Assembly: GCF_026745355.1 (NCBI RefSeq)
Contig: NC_079210.1
Span: 26,898,529 to 26,962,528, forward strand
Direction of reading: 5' to 3'
Length of the DNA stretch: 64,000 nt
DNA from: Beta vulgaris subsp. vulgaris
Taxonomy: Eukaryota; Streptophyta; Magnoliopsida; Caryophyllales; Amaranthaceae
Shown here: piece after piece, positions 31,771 to 42,600 of the stretch
How the letters are laid out: every line of letters begins with the position of its first letter
How positions within the stretch are numbered: the first letter of the stretch is position 1
Made by a program: the position numbers and the translations under genes
The notes under the pieces: generated by a model
Database searches by the model: none
Told to the model about the DNA's origin: nothing
What the model saw: the letters and a program-made list of their open reading frames with translations, nothing else

Positions 31771-34356
31771 GGTGTGCCCGGAGACTGCTTAGGCCCAGTC
31801 TCGAAGCCATCCTCCTCGAAAAAAGCCATGTGCATGAACTTCTTAAATTTGCGCAAGATTTCGTGTCTCTTATCTGCTATCCATTTGCGAAGGTCCAAAG
31901 TCACCTCACTAATAAAGCTTTCAATTAACGGCTCGAACTCCTCGAATTTTCTTTTTTTGTCACAAACCAGAGCTTAGATAATTACACGCTTGGGCCTAGG
32001 TGGGCAACCCACAACGCGTCTTGGTGGGCCCATCACAGGTGAAGCAGGGTCATCCAGATCATTAAAAGAATTGGGCTTAACTATAGCGTCTTTTTCCAGA
32101 AGATGGGCTAACATCCATAATGGGCTTAGAAGGGCTTACCTTAACCTTGTCTTTTTTATTTCCAACCGCAACAGTAATTTTTTTGGGCTCCATCGCTGAC
32201 TTCTCAAGCTTCTCTTGAATTTCAGGATTTTCGTCTTTGGGCTTTGTCTCCTACACTGTAGAAATTTTGTCCGTAATTTGCAGTACAGGAACATCTACTA
32301 ACTTTTCACTGTGATTTATCGCAGCTTCCAAAACTTCGGATAGTTCATCAAACTTTCTTTTCCCAGTTAATTTTCCTTCTTCAGCTTTCTTCTCCATTAT
32401 TGGAGTTTGATAGTTCTGCCAACAAGGGAAAATTCGAAGATCGGCAAATTCCGATGCCGGAAGCCCTGAGACTGCGGAATGAAACAAACTCGATGATCCC
32501 GTTTGCAAAGAAGAGTGAGACCCTGGGATAAGAAGAGGAGTTTGAGGAGAAAGGGATGAGCTTTGCCCTTGCAGAAAATTTTGTAACTCTCCCCAATCTA
32601 TGGGATCACTGATAGAAAATGGTTCAGCAAGTGAGTGTCCTCTAAATAGCGCGTCTTCAGAGTTAGGAGCAAGTGAGTTTCCCCACGAAATGCCCATGTC
32701 ATTGTTGTTGACGTGGTCCATATTGTTCTCATGGTGGAAAAAGTCAGAGTAGTCTTCAAATGGGACACGTATATTGAATTGTAGGTTATTATCTTCTGTA
32801 GTTTGAGAGTGATGTGGGGGTAAAGGTAAATGAGAAGGTTGGCTAATAGAGTTGGAGAAGTGAGGGGATGAGGTGTTAGATTCCATAGTGGCAGGTGGTA
32901 TTTCATGTGAAGAGAGGGAAGATAAAGTTTCAAATGAGGAGAGAGAGGAGGAAGAGCTATTTATGGTATTATGATTTAGGGGAAGAAATGACCCAATTTG
33001 ATGTGGTTTTGCTAAGTGAAAAGGGTTGGAATAATTAACTTGGGCATGGGGTGATTTAAAATGAGGAGAGAGAAAGTTCCTGAGCTTAAACCTAGATATG
33101 CCAATCCTTTCAGTCGACTTCTTTGATGAATTACCAGAGAAATGTAGCTCATTTAATGCATCTGAAATCTTCCCGCGAGATTTACTTGGGGTTTTCTTAA
33201 ATCTTGGCTTTTTAATTAAAATGACCCCCTTGCCCTTATCTTTTAACGAGCCTTGAAAATGAGGGGGGGGGGGCTACTCTGGGCCCGAATTCCTGCCCAG
33301 TCCAGATGTTGGGTTCACCTTCAAGACGTAGCTGTCGTGGCCCATGTGATGTGGGTCTCGCAGATGGGCCTGACTTGCCGCTTTCATTACTATCTCCTCG
33401 ATTTGCTTGTGTTTCATGATCCGATGACGCATTCTGCATTTCTTCATCATTCAAGTTATTTACGTCATCTCCTCCACTATCGTTATCGGAGCTACTACTT
33501 GATAAATTAACCATTGGCATCCTCCTAGGTTCATCCAACTTGACAATTATAGTCATGAATTCGGGGGAGTGGGGTAGACCAATTATTCTGTTTGAATACA
33601 GAGATGCGTTTGGACTCCCGAACATCACCGGAGAATCCGGGATACTTGCATTTGAGATGGCTTTTTCTATAGATTTTTTGCTTTTTCCCAAGGTAAAGAA
33701 CATAGAGAGCTCTTATGACCTATTATCCCACATCTCTTGCAGAAAATATAGACTCCTTCATATCCGAGATCAATCCAAATTGATCTGCCCTCTTGCATTT
33801 CAAGATACATCCCTGGAATTAAAGGAGACTTTACTTTGATCCATACCAATGCTCTAAAGTGCTTCTTGAGACCAGGTTGTCCAGATGCTTCATCATAATA
33901 GAAAACTTTCCCTATACGAGAGAAAATTAGATTTGCTAGCGACTTGGAGCATATAACTAGAGGAAGGCCCTCTATTTTAATGCATAAGGCCGATTCCAAA
34001 AAATTAAAGGACTTGAAGGAGTCTAGAGGTTTCCAAGCTTTTATGATGAGAAGAGCTCCTTTGAAATTCATGGTATCATAAAGACCTAAAATATCTGACC
34101 TATCTTGCATCTCACGGCAGTGGAAGAAGAATAGATTACCCTCTTTCTTGACCGTTATGCGACCTCTTATGAACCATGAATCCACCCAATCTTGCACCTG
34201 CCTGAGTGTGAAGTCTCTTTGGTCGAGAAATTTACCCACTAGTACTAATGAAACATCAAAAGGGTGATTACTGAAATGCTCTAAAGGTGTTTTGAGCATA
34301 GGACCTTGCAAACTATGCCAAACCACGAAGTTGGAGGTAGATTGAGACTGCTCCAT
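31767..34356 (-). pseudogene. LINE ORF1 (DUF4283 with zinc knuckle), frameshifted
   Basis: It opens with MEQSQSTSNFVV at 34356. A DUF4283-type domain covers about residues 20-190. A CCHC knuckle, CKRCGIIGHKSSLC, follows near residue 205. The frame then shifts at about 33690 and continues through Ser/Asp-rich and Pro-rich sequence. It ends at TGA 31767-31769 with a Lys-rich segment. In this copy, a stop at 32251 and an extra T near 32090 are absent from the duplicate (52899-55601), while the frameshift near 33690 is shared. ORF1 would be an RNA-binding protein of the LINE particle. Confidence 0.85.
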
Positions 34357-34612
34357 ATCGAACTAAAACTTACAAGGATTAAACCATGGGTGAGCACAAA
34401 GAAAAGAATAAATTTTTTTAATAGATCAATTATTGAACTTAATTCGATTCGGAATAGCACAGGTGATGAATGAAGAAAATAACTAGTTGAAACATGGAGG
34501 GAGTGATAGGAGAAAATAAAAACTATAGAGAGAGAAAGTGAGCGTGATATAAAGAGAGAACCTCTCGAAAAAATTCTTTGTATATTACGTTTTGTTCCCC
34601 ATTACAACCTTT

Positions 34613-35062
34613 AATGAGTCATATGATTCGTTTGCATGTATAGCTACCTAATGTAGAGAGATGATACAAGCCTATGGACTAACTTGGTGAAGTGGAGCAA
34701 TTGAGTGCTATAAATCACCCTTCAAACACACGAGTGTGAGAGTTAGGAAAGGTACTATGGATGGATAGAAGCAGTCATTTTAACTACTTGGAGAGTGTTC
34801 TACAAACAAGTGGAGAGTCCCCTAGTGAGATCCTTCTCATTGATTTGTAGTGCATAAGTAGTGGCTTCTCTTGATTCTTATCCCTGATTGGTACTTCTTG
34901 TTGAGCTTTACAAATTATGATTTGTGGTGTGCTTGGATTCGATCTATCGTCACCTAAGTATTCCTTTTTGCACAAATTCTATGATGGGGTGAAACCAATA
35001 TTACTTCCTTGAACTCTTGGTTTTTAGATAGGTTTTGCTTCGATACAAGCAAAAGTCTAGCT
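34613..35062 (+). other. Athila 3' region resumed after LINE
   Basis: This continues the sequence interrupted at 27633 and leads to the polypurine tract. No ORF of note. Its duplicate is at 55616-56064. Confidence 0.7.
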
Positions 35063-35070
35063 TGGGGGAG
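35063..35070 (+). promoter_or_regulatory. Athila polypurine tract
   Basis: TGGGGGAG directly before the LTR start at 35073. The duplicate reads TGAGGGAG at 56065-56072. It would prime plus-strand synthesis. Confidence 0.7.
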
Positions 35071-35072
35071 TT

Positions 35073-36543
35073 TGATATGTTTATTTTATGTAGAGTTTTT
35101 CCCCCATCCCTCATATTTTATTGGTCTTAATTGCGCTCTTCAGAGCCACTTTTAGTACTAATGTGCTCCTTGTAGTGTGTTTGTACTCTCAGATTGATTA
35201 TTGTAGGAATTAGCATGTTTTGGTGCATTTCCTATTCTTTTATACCACTACCAGAGACGATGTGTTTTTGAGAGCACGATCACTTTGCATGAGTTAGATT
35301 CTATGGTTCAAGAGCTTTCCAAGGAGTGGTCATTTGCTTAATTCCGATAAATAACGCAGAAGTTATGATATTTTGAAGATCGGATTTTGGGCGTCAAAAA
35401 CTGATGACGGCCCAACCGGGCTACAACCGCCTGGGTTAGTCAGGCGACTTGACTTAGCCAAATTCAGAGACTTGAAAGAAGCCAGAGAATTTTAGTTGCG
35501 GGCCGACCGGGCTAAATCCACCCGGGTTGGTCGGGGGAGACGAGAACAAGTGAAATTGAAGAAGCTGGAATCCGCCCGGTCGAGCGCGACGAAGCAATTG
35601 AATACCTGACGACCGCCCGGTCCGGCGAAATCCGCCCGGGTTGGTCGGGCGGGAGCTTTTAAGGCATTTTTTGAGCGCTTGTTGCGCCAGTTTTTGATGG
35701 ATATATAAATAATTATCTTTTCAGAATTAAAAGAGGATGTTTTATTATTAGAGTGTCGACTTTTAGTTTCTAAGCACTTTTTATTTACCTAAGAACCTTA
35801 GTATTAATTTTTCTCATTTTGATTGATTGAACTTTCAATAGAAGTGTGGATTTCTCAAGATTGTTTCTACAATTGTTATTATTTTTCTTCCCTTATTATT
35901 CTTGTTTAGTTCTTACTATTTATTCATCATGTTTATTTATTTCACAATGAGTATGTTTGTTTCAAATATGATGGAGTAGTCTATTTCTAGGGTTTAGGGG
36001 ATCCATGATCAATTATGAAGGGATGTTTATTATAAAGTATTGATAATTGATGATGTTTGTTGATTCCTATTGAATGTATCATCTCTATTCAATCTAATTT
36101 GGCCAGATTTGATTGATGTAGTATTGCAATATTAGGTAATGCACTGAGAGGTATAAACTTGATATTAAGGCTAGTTTCTTTAGGTAAATTGTATTAATAA
36201 ATTGTGAGAGCCTATTAATATCATTCTATGGTTGATTTCAATTCCAGAGAACAAATCAACCTGTTTAGCTGCATTATTAATTATTGATTGTTATGTTTCA
36301 TCCTGGATTATTGTTCGTTGGTGAACCCATACCCTATGCTCTTTATTATTGATATTCTTGATTTAGTTATTGTCCAGTTTAGCGTAATAACCAACAACAC
36401 TAGTTTCCTATAATCTAGATTTGATCGATAATTAGGAAAAGAACACTGTTTTTCCCTGTGGATTCGACCCTACTTCCTTGACTATTATTTGTTAGAGGAC
36501 TTTAGGATTACTTTTGATTTGGCGATACGACTTTAGCCTGTCA
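35073..36543 (+). repeat. Athila 3' LTR
   Basis: It starts at TGATATG after the polypurine tract and contains several CCGCCCGGTCGGG-like words (35400-35660). It holds CCTGTGGATTCGACCC near its end, a block typical of Athila LTRs. The right boundary (CCTGTCA, 36537-36543) is my choice, since no 5' LTR is available for comparison. About 1.47 kb. Confidence 0.65.
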
Positions 36544-38163
36544 GGGAGACATGATTATGTGTCTACAAAAGCCGCCACTTCGACGAAGGTTTTCAAAACT
36601 GAAAGTCAAAGTACATGTGTTGGGATGGAGAATTATTTCAGATCCTGCAATCCAAAATCATTCTTTTACGTTTGTAATTGTAAAACAAGCAAAAGATTCA
36701 GGAACAAACATATGTAGAACACTGGCGCAAAATATGAATCTTGCATAAATGAAATGATATAAAGGAAAATGAATCATGAGCTATTTTTTGGTCTGGTTCA
36801 TGTCGGCAGAGGGCTACTTTGGTCCCGCTCCAGGGCCGTGTTACGATGTGTAGAGCTACTTTGATCCTGCTATAGAGCATAGAGCTACTTTGCTCCCGCT
36901 CGAAGGCATTGATGATGTGTAGAGCTACTTTGGTCTCGCTTTAGGGCATAGAGTTACTTTGGTCCCACTCTAGGGGATAGATATAATTTGGTCCCACTCC
37001 AGGGAATTGATTATGGTCTGTAGATCTAGCAGTGTGTTTTCCGTTGTTAATTTTCCTGAGTACTTGTTGTCTCTTGAGCAACATATGACGAAATTTTGTG
37101 TAGAGTATCGCATGTTGGAAAAATGGCAAAATTGTATTTTTGCACGGATTTGAAAATTCGTTAATTTGTCGCGCGTAATGTCAGAACGAACATTTGAATT
37201 CATTTGGAATTAAGTGTGTGGGTTCGACTTGGCTAAGAAGCCCCCAAGCGCTATACAGGCTTGTGCATCGGATGCACAGGACTGCGCTTGGTGTGGCGTA
37301 CTACACTTGGCGTAGAGGTGCCTATTAGTTGCCGGTGTTGTCGGTGCGCTTGGTGCAAGGGGTGCTTGGAGCGCAGGTCTTCAAATGACCTTAAAACACA
37401 AGGGCACCCCTCTTTCTTCCCCATTTCGCTCTTTTTTTTGTCGCTCTCCTCTCATACTTCAAGAGGGTTTGGAGTGCAAATTCTTTGACCCGTAATATCA
37501 TAATTTCATTATTCATTCTCGGCAAAATATTGCTTAGCCCATGACTAAAAAAAAGGAGCAACATAGTTTTACATGTGATAGTAGGGGTGTAGACTTGTTT
37601 TTATTTCGCCTACGCGGTGTGAGCGCGTATTATATTAGACTACCCCATTGTTATGTTTTTTTTTTTTGAAGAATCATAAACCTAATTGGATATGGAACAT
37701 CGTAGGGACAAATTAGGGACTTATCCAATGTAGATTTCTCCGTCATGACTCCATTGATGGTCAAAGTGAACCAAAGATTGCGTTTGGGGGAGGGGGTTGA
37801 GAGTACAATGCAGTCAAGAACCATATTGTATATTGATGACCTCTATTAAATATTAATTCATTACCGATTTTATGCCAAAGAATAATCATATAATGTTTTT
37901 ATACACCCTTAAAATAATTAGTCTAGATTGGTTCATGAAACACATAAAAAGACTAATTTTAGTGGTATGTTATTAGACAATCAAATTATAAGGTTCCGAG
38001 TAGGTTGTCCATATAATCTGAATTAGTTAGAACATTTTTTAGGTCTTGATTAACAATAAATGCAAGGTGATAAATATTGCAATCAGGCAAAAAAATAATA
38101 ATAATATGTTAATAAAAAGAAATAATAATAAGAAAAGAAAATGTAACAAGGAGTTAGTATAAT
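36544..38163. other. Repeat-derived DNA between Athila LTR and element B
   Basis: 36560-36660 (CGAAAGTCAAAGTACATG-like in the duplicate) resembles 63560-63640, so this is a dispersed repeat. 37255-37380 is rich in GCGCTTGGTG words. The ORFs are short and not supported. Positions up to 37907 are duplicated at 57532-58929; 37908-38163 is not. Confidence 0.55.
36800..36990. repeat. Degenerate tandem array around GCTACTTTGGTCCCGCTC
   Basis: AGCTACTTTGGTCCCGCTC-like words occur about six times with spacings of roughly 35-60 bp. The duplicate is at 57790-57990. Confidence 0.75.
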
Positions 38164-38179
38164 ATACAATACTAGAGGT

Positions 38180-38760
38180 GTCAATCTGGGTCATTGGGTG
38201 GGTTTGGGTTGACCCAACCTGGGTCGGAATGATTTGGGTCGGAATAATCTGGGTGAGAGTGTGCCATGGGTCGGAACTGGATGGGTCGGGTGGACTTGGG
38301 TCGGGTTCAACTAGGTTACGGACTCTCGGAACTGGGTCGAAACTGGGTCGGTTGGAACTGGGTCGACCGGTATCTGGGTTGGGTGAATTTGGGTCGGAAT
38401 GGAATAAGGTGAAGTGAAGTCGGCCCAAATCGGCTTTCGGAATAACTTGGGTCGGAATAAATCGGCTTGCGGAATAACTTGGGTCGGAAGAAATCGGCTT
38501 TCGGAATGACTTGGGTCAGAATAAATCGGCTTTCAGAATGAGTTGGGTCGGAATAAATCGGTTTTCGAAATAACTTGGGTAGGAAGAAATCGGCTTTCGG
38601 AATGACTTGGGTCGGAATAATTGGCTCTTTATAGGACTTGGGCGGCTAAAGCCTTAAACCGGCGGCGTATTGACTTTAGTAGGAACAAATTGGCTCTCGG
38701 AATGACTTGGGTCGGAATGAATCGTCTCTCGAAACAATGCGACATCGGGTGCGATTGGGT
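38180..38760. repeat. Subterminal GGGTCGGAA array, left end of element B
   Basis: Many copies of AACTTGGGTCGGAATAAATC and shorter TGGGTCGG words. The longer units repeat about every 33-36 bp at 38430-38640. An open frame across it is a by-product of the repeat. Confidence 0.85.
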
Positions 38761-39344
38761 TGGCTTAAGACCTTAAGTTGGCTTTCAGAATAAGTTAGAT
38801 GAAGTTTGTTTGTTGTAGCCGTCTTTCGGGCGGGACTTGGGCTTTTGGAGAGCCTAATGTTTACAATTGGAGAGTCAGTAAAGTAATTGAAACTCAAAAC
38901 ATTTACTTAAATTGAAACATGTTGTTATTGGAATGAGCGTATTAATGAATTCGATAAACTAATTCAAGATAATAATAGTACTCTACTTAAATTAATCATC
39001 TTTAAGTTGCATTCAATTTCGAACCGAAAGCATCAGATTCAGTTGCAACAAATGTAGAACAATGTAACTCAGTAGATTGGTTCAATATAACAATACTCCA
39101 TTTAAGTTAATTGTCACTAAGTTGAATTCATATTGAAACTCAAAACAACTACTTGAACAGTATTGTAAGTTTAATTCAAGATAATATCAATACTCTACTT
39201 AAGTTAATCACTTTAAATTGAATTTATTCCGGAACCGAAAGTATCTAATTCAGTTGCAACATATGTAGAACAGTGTAACTCAGTAGATTGGTTCAGCATA
39301 ATAACAATGTTCCATTTAAGTTAATCGTCTCTAGGTTAAGAACA

Positions 39345-39405
39345 ATGATTACAATAATAATAATAATAACAATAACAACAACAACAATAACAAGAACACC
39401 AACTA
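39345..39405. repeat. AAT/AAC microsatellite
   Basis: A run of AATAATAAT, AACAACAAC and mixed units inside element B. Confidence 0.85.
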
Positions 39406-40589
39406 CAACATAGTTTGTCATAACACATAGGGAGGTTTGTTAAAGTACTGTATCATTTTGCATATTGACAAGATCTTAATTGACTAAATCTTATTTCTTA
39501 TTAGCAAGATTTTGGTAAAAACCTTATAAGTGTCAATAAAAAAACCTATGGCTTAAACATCATTGATACAATAACACATCAATATAAGTATACTGTAATA
39601 CTATAGTTCACGTAACTGACTGCAACCAAAACATTTAATTGAGCAAGTAACAAGTAACAGTTGTATAAGTAATATTTCAAGAACAAGAAGTATAGTTCAT
39701 AAGTGATCAAAGATTAAAGGTGATGATGACTGATAATGATGAATTGGAGTTGATGATGATCAAAGTTGATAAACACAAATTATACTAGTTTACCATGATC
39801 AAAGCCAATGTAAGCGAGTAATCACCAATCTACTAAGTTGGTCTTGTAAGCGAGTAATCACTAATGTCTAGTTTAATCTATTTAGTGACAACTTAATCTA
39901 CTTAGTGACCCACAGAATCCATTCAATAATTACATTATTAAAACATGATTAAATATTATAACAATAGTAGGCCTATGATTTAGGATTATGACATGAACTA
40001 AGTTCATTAAAATTAATAATACTAATAACTAATTGAATTTTAAAGTTTCTAGTTTATATTAATTCCTAATAATAAGTCAATAGTACTAATTTTTAAAGTT
40101 AACAAAACCAATAATCCTAAAATTATTAACTTAGAATTTGCAAATGAAATTAATATCAATTTAATAAAAATGACAAAATTAAACTAAAGCCATTGATTTG
40201 TGAGAATATCAAAATGGACAAAATCCAACCATTGATCAAAATAGCAATCCATGTGCTTGGTCTAACTCAATGCTCATTGGTTAAATAGAATTAGTGATGG
40301 ATCCCTCCTTGAATGAGCAAATCTCAATCCTCCATTAGAGAAAGACCAAATCTTAGCCCTTCATTTATCATTTACTCTTTTAAAAATTTTAAAAAAATTA
40401 ACCCTAAATTCATAAGAGCAAATCTCAGCTCTTCAATCTTTTCATCCAACGGGTGAAAACACCCTAGAAGACCAAACCAATCTCTAGTTTTTAGCCCCCT
40501 CAAACCCTAATAACTTCTCCTCACGCCTCTCCACTTATCCTCTCACTCTGAACGAATCCATCGGCAGCAAATCTTCCTCCTCGTCCCCT

Positions 40590-40695
40590 TGTTGCTAACT
40601 GTTTTTCGTCACTTGTTGCTAATCGTTCTTCGTCCCCTTGCTACTAACTGTTCTTCGTCACTCGTTGCTAACCGTTCTTTGTCGCTCGCTGCTTC
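40590..40695. repeat. Tandem repeat around TTGCTAACCGTTCTTCGTC
   Basis: Four to five imperfect copies of a ~27-bp unit containing TTGCTAAC and GTTCTTCGTC, upstream of the Nudix exon in element B. It may be part of a captured 5' UTR; this is inference. Confidence 0.7.
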
Positions 40696-40867
40696 AACCA
40701 AAGTGTATTTATTCTTCGACTCGCCGACGAGGTTCTAACTTTCTCCACAATTTCGTTGTTGATTTCATTTTAAGTTGTACATGTTATTTTATTTGCGGAT
40801 TAATTGACGAATTAGCGCACTCAATTTAAGATTTCTATCATCACTTGTTATATATGACTATAATTAG

Positions 40868-40943
40868 GGTGGGATCGAAGCTTGCATCAGTAAGAGAAAT
40901 GCGAGAAGAAACTGGAGTTACATCTATTGATTTCATTGCTGAG
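40868..40943 (+). pseudogene. Captured Nudix hydrolase exon fragment
   Basis: The plus strand reads LASVREMREETGVTSIDFIA and then EV, which contains the second half of the Nudix box (REMREETGV fits REUxEExGU). The start of the exon, after an AG acceptor at 40866-40867, reads GGIE in another frame. This matches the Gly-Gly-Ile/Glu start of the box, so a small deletion shifted the frame and removed part of the box. A GTCAGT donor follows the GAG at 40943. The pattern (GG..E, then REETGVTS..FIAEV) resembles plant NUDT26/27-type dinucleoside tetraphosphate hydrolases. Only this exon is seen, so it is not functional. Confidence 0.7.
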
Positions 40944-41672
40944 GTCAGTTACCGAAAATGTATCATATTCTATCATGTTGGCATTATCTTAGACAAAGTG
41001 GAAATTTCACTTCCACCCTTTCTTTCATGGAGGTTTTGTCCAATTTTAGTTCATACTATCAGAAATCAGTAATAGTGTTGAGGTTTTTATATACCCAATT
41101 GAACTTAGTGTATTATTTCATCACATAACGGACTAGTAGTATATGTCCTGCATTCAGCAAAACCATCTGTATTATACTAGTTTGGTATCATTGAATTCAA
41201 TTGATGAAACATTTCTAATTTATACTTCCATTGTGATTTATTAGGTTTTTATATATTTAACTGAAGTTAGTGTATTTTTTCACCACATAATAGTACTGTA
41301 TGTCCTACATTAAGTGAAATCATCTGTATTATACTACTCTGTTATATAATTATTATTGAATTCAGTTTATGATGAATTTCTCAATGTATGTCCTACATTA
41401 AGTGAAACCATCTGTATTATACTACTCCTTGTACTTTTTGCTTTTGCTATTCCTATGAGGGTCCATCAGTGGTAGTCAGGGCTGGGGTTGTTGTACATTA
41501 CCAAAATGTTGAGGGAAGAACTTTACACTTTACCCCAAACCTCACTGGAGTATCTTTAGCTCCCAAATTCTGCATAGTTATTGGCTTTTAGTGGTTAATT
41601 GTTGATTGTATAAGAAACTATAAAATATATAATAGATAGTTCTAACTATAATTATTTGAAATTATTTTGTAG

Positions 41673-41777
41673 TACTTTCTTGGGATTCCATGCACTTATT
41701 CACAAGAGATGATTGACGAGCTAAAAGCTATGTGGGTGGCATATTTAAACAACCAAACACAAGACAAAGGAGATTGA
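41673..41777 (+). other. Exon-like open segment in element B, unidentified
   Basis: After TTTTGTAG (acceptor-like), the frame YFLGIPCTYSQEMIDELKAM continues WVAYLNN and closes at TGA. I do not recognise the protein. It may be another captured exon from the same or a different gene. Confidence 0.3.
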
Positions 41778-42119
41778 AGACAATGACGGTCAATTGAAGA
41801 TTTTGTAAATTATTGAAACGAGTGGATATGTTATTTATATTCATGATTGTCATGAAATTTTTGTTATAAGAATGATATTTAATCATCATTGACTTGTTTC
41901 ATTACTTAGCTTAATATGAATACTAAATTATACGGGAATATATATTTTTATATGATACGCTGTTGTAATAGGCGTGGACATACATTTGAACTATTATATT
42001 GCAACAGTTCATTAGGCGTTGCATCAGGTGCAAATAAGCATTACATTAGGCTAATGCAAAGTACTCCATCTGTCTCAGAAAAATTTGAACACATGTTAGG
42101 AAACATATTTTAAGGTGAT

Positions 42120-42600
42120 AAGGATCGAAATGGTTTTGGGTCGGGTTGTGTTGAGTCGGAATGATTTTGGGCCGGGTTTAGTTGGGTCAGGTGGTAACTA
42201 GGTCGAGTCACAATTGGGTCGGTGATAGCTGGGTTGGGTCACAACTGGGTCGGTGATAGCTGGGTTGGGTCACAACTGGGTCGACCGCTAATTCGGTTGG
42301 GTCACAACTGGGTTGGGTGATAACTGGGTGGGTTTAATTGGGTCATTGGCGGGTGAAGTTGGGTGCGGGTCATTTTGGGTCGGAAACAGGTTGGGTCTGG
42401 GTCGTCGTTCACGGGTGCAACTGGGCACGGGTCAACCTGAGTCGGCCCAATTCAGGTTGGGTTACCATTTTCACGGGTTAAACTGGGCAGGGGTGGACAC
42501 TGGGTCGGAATGGGTCGGCTTTCCAACCGACCACTCTCGGCTCTGAACAGGTTGAGTCTGGGTCGCATGCGGGTTCACCCGTGGGTCGCCCCAGTTTTTG
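42120..42600. repeat. Subterminal GGGTCGG array, right end of element B
   Basis: Repeats such as GGTTGGGTCACAACTGGGTC occur three times at 42230-42320, with further TGGGTCGG words to the terminus. Confidence 0.85.

Larger units (their letters stand above)
27634..34598 (-). mobile_element. L1-type LINE with RNase H, full-length in structure
   Basis: It is flanked by a 14-bp TSD, CCATTACAACCTTT, at 27620-27633 and 34599-34612. The 3' poly(A) appears as a T-run at 27631-27641. ORF1 runs from 34356 to 31767 and ORF2 from 31770 to about 27690. They overlap at ATGA, where the ORF1 stop TGA shares bases with the ORF2 ATG. The total is about 6.97 kb. ORF2 contains endonuclease, RT, a zf-RVT region and an RNase H. 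It is inserted in the Athila 3' untranslated region. Stops and frame changes show it is no longer active. Confidence 0.92.
20160..36543 (+). mobile_element. Ty3/gypsy Athila-lineage element, 5'-truncated, split by LINE
   Basis: Order on the plus strand: end of gag with a CCHC knuckle (about 20178), protease (20963-21400), RT, RNase H and integrase (to 24507), an Athila-type ORF after pol (25373-26461), then a polypurine tract (35063-35070) and a 3' LTR (35073-36543). The LINE at 27634-34598 interrupts the 3' region. The Asp-Leu-Gly-Ala protease, the long spacer and the extra ORF after integrase are typical of Athila. The 5' LTR, primer-binding site and most of gag are absent. Many stops show it is dead. 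Confidence 0.88.
31893..37907. repeat. Segmental duplication unit, copy 1
   Basis: This 6.0-kb stretch (LINE 5' half, LINE 5' TSD, Athila 3' region, Athila LTR and flank) is repeated at 52899-58929 in the same orientation with high identity by eye. Both copies cross the LINE 5' end, so the duplication is of DNA and not a second retrotransposition. Confidence 0.93.

Noticed and set aside
37261..37488. Cys-rich open frame duplicated at 58246-58488
   Set aside because: It lies in a GCGCTTGGTG repeat tract and is conserved only because the DNA was duplicated.
38039..38428. Minus-strand open frame rich in Pro, Ser and Asp
   Set aside because: It is a by-product of the TGGGTCGG array at the left end of element B.
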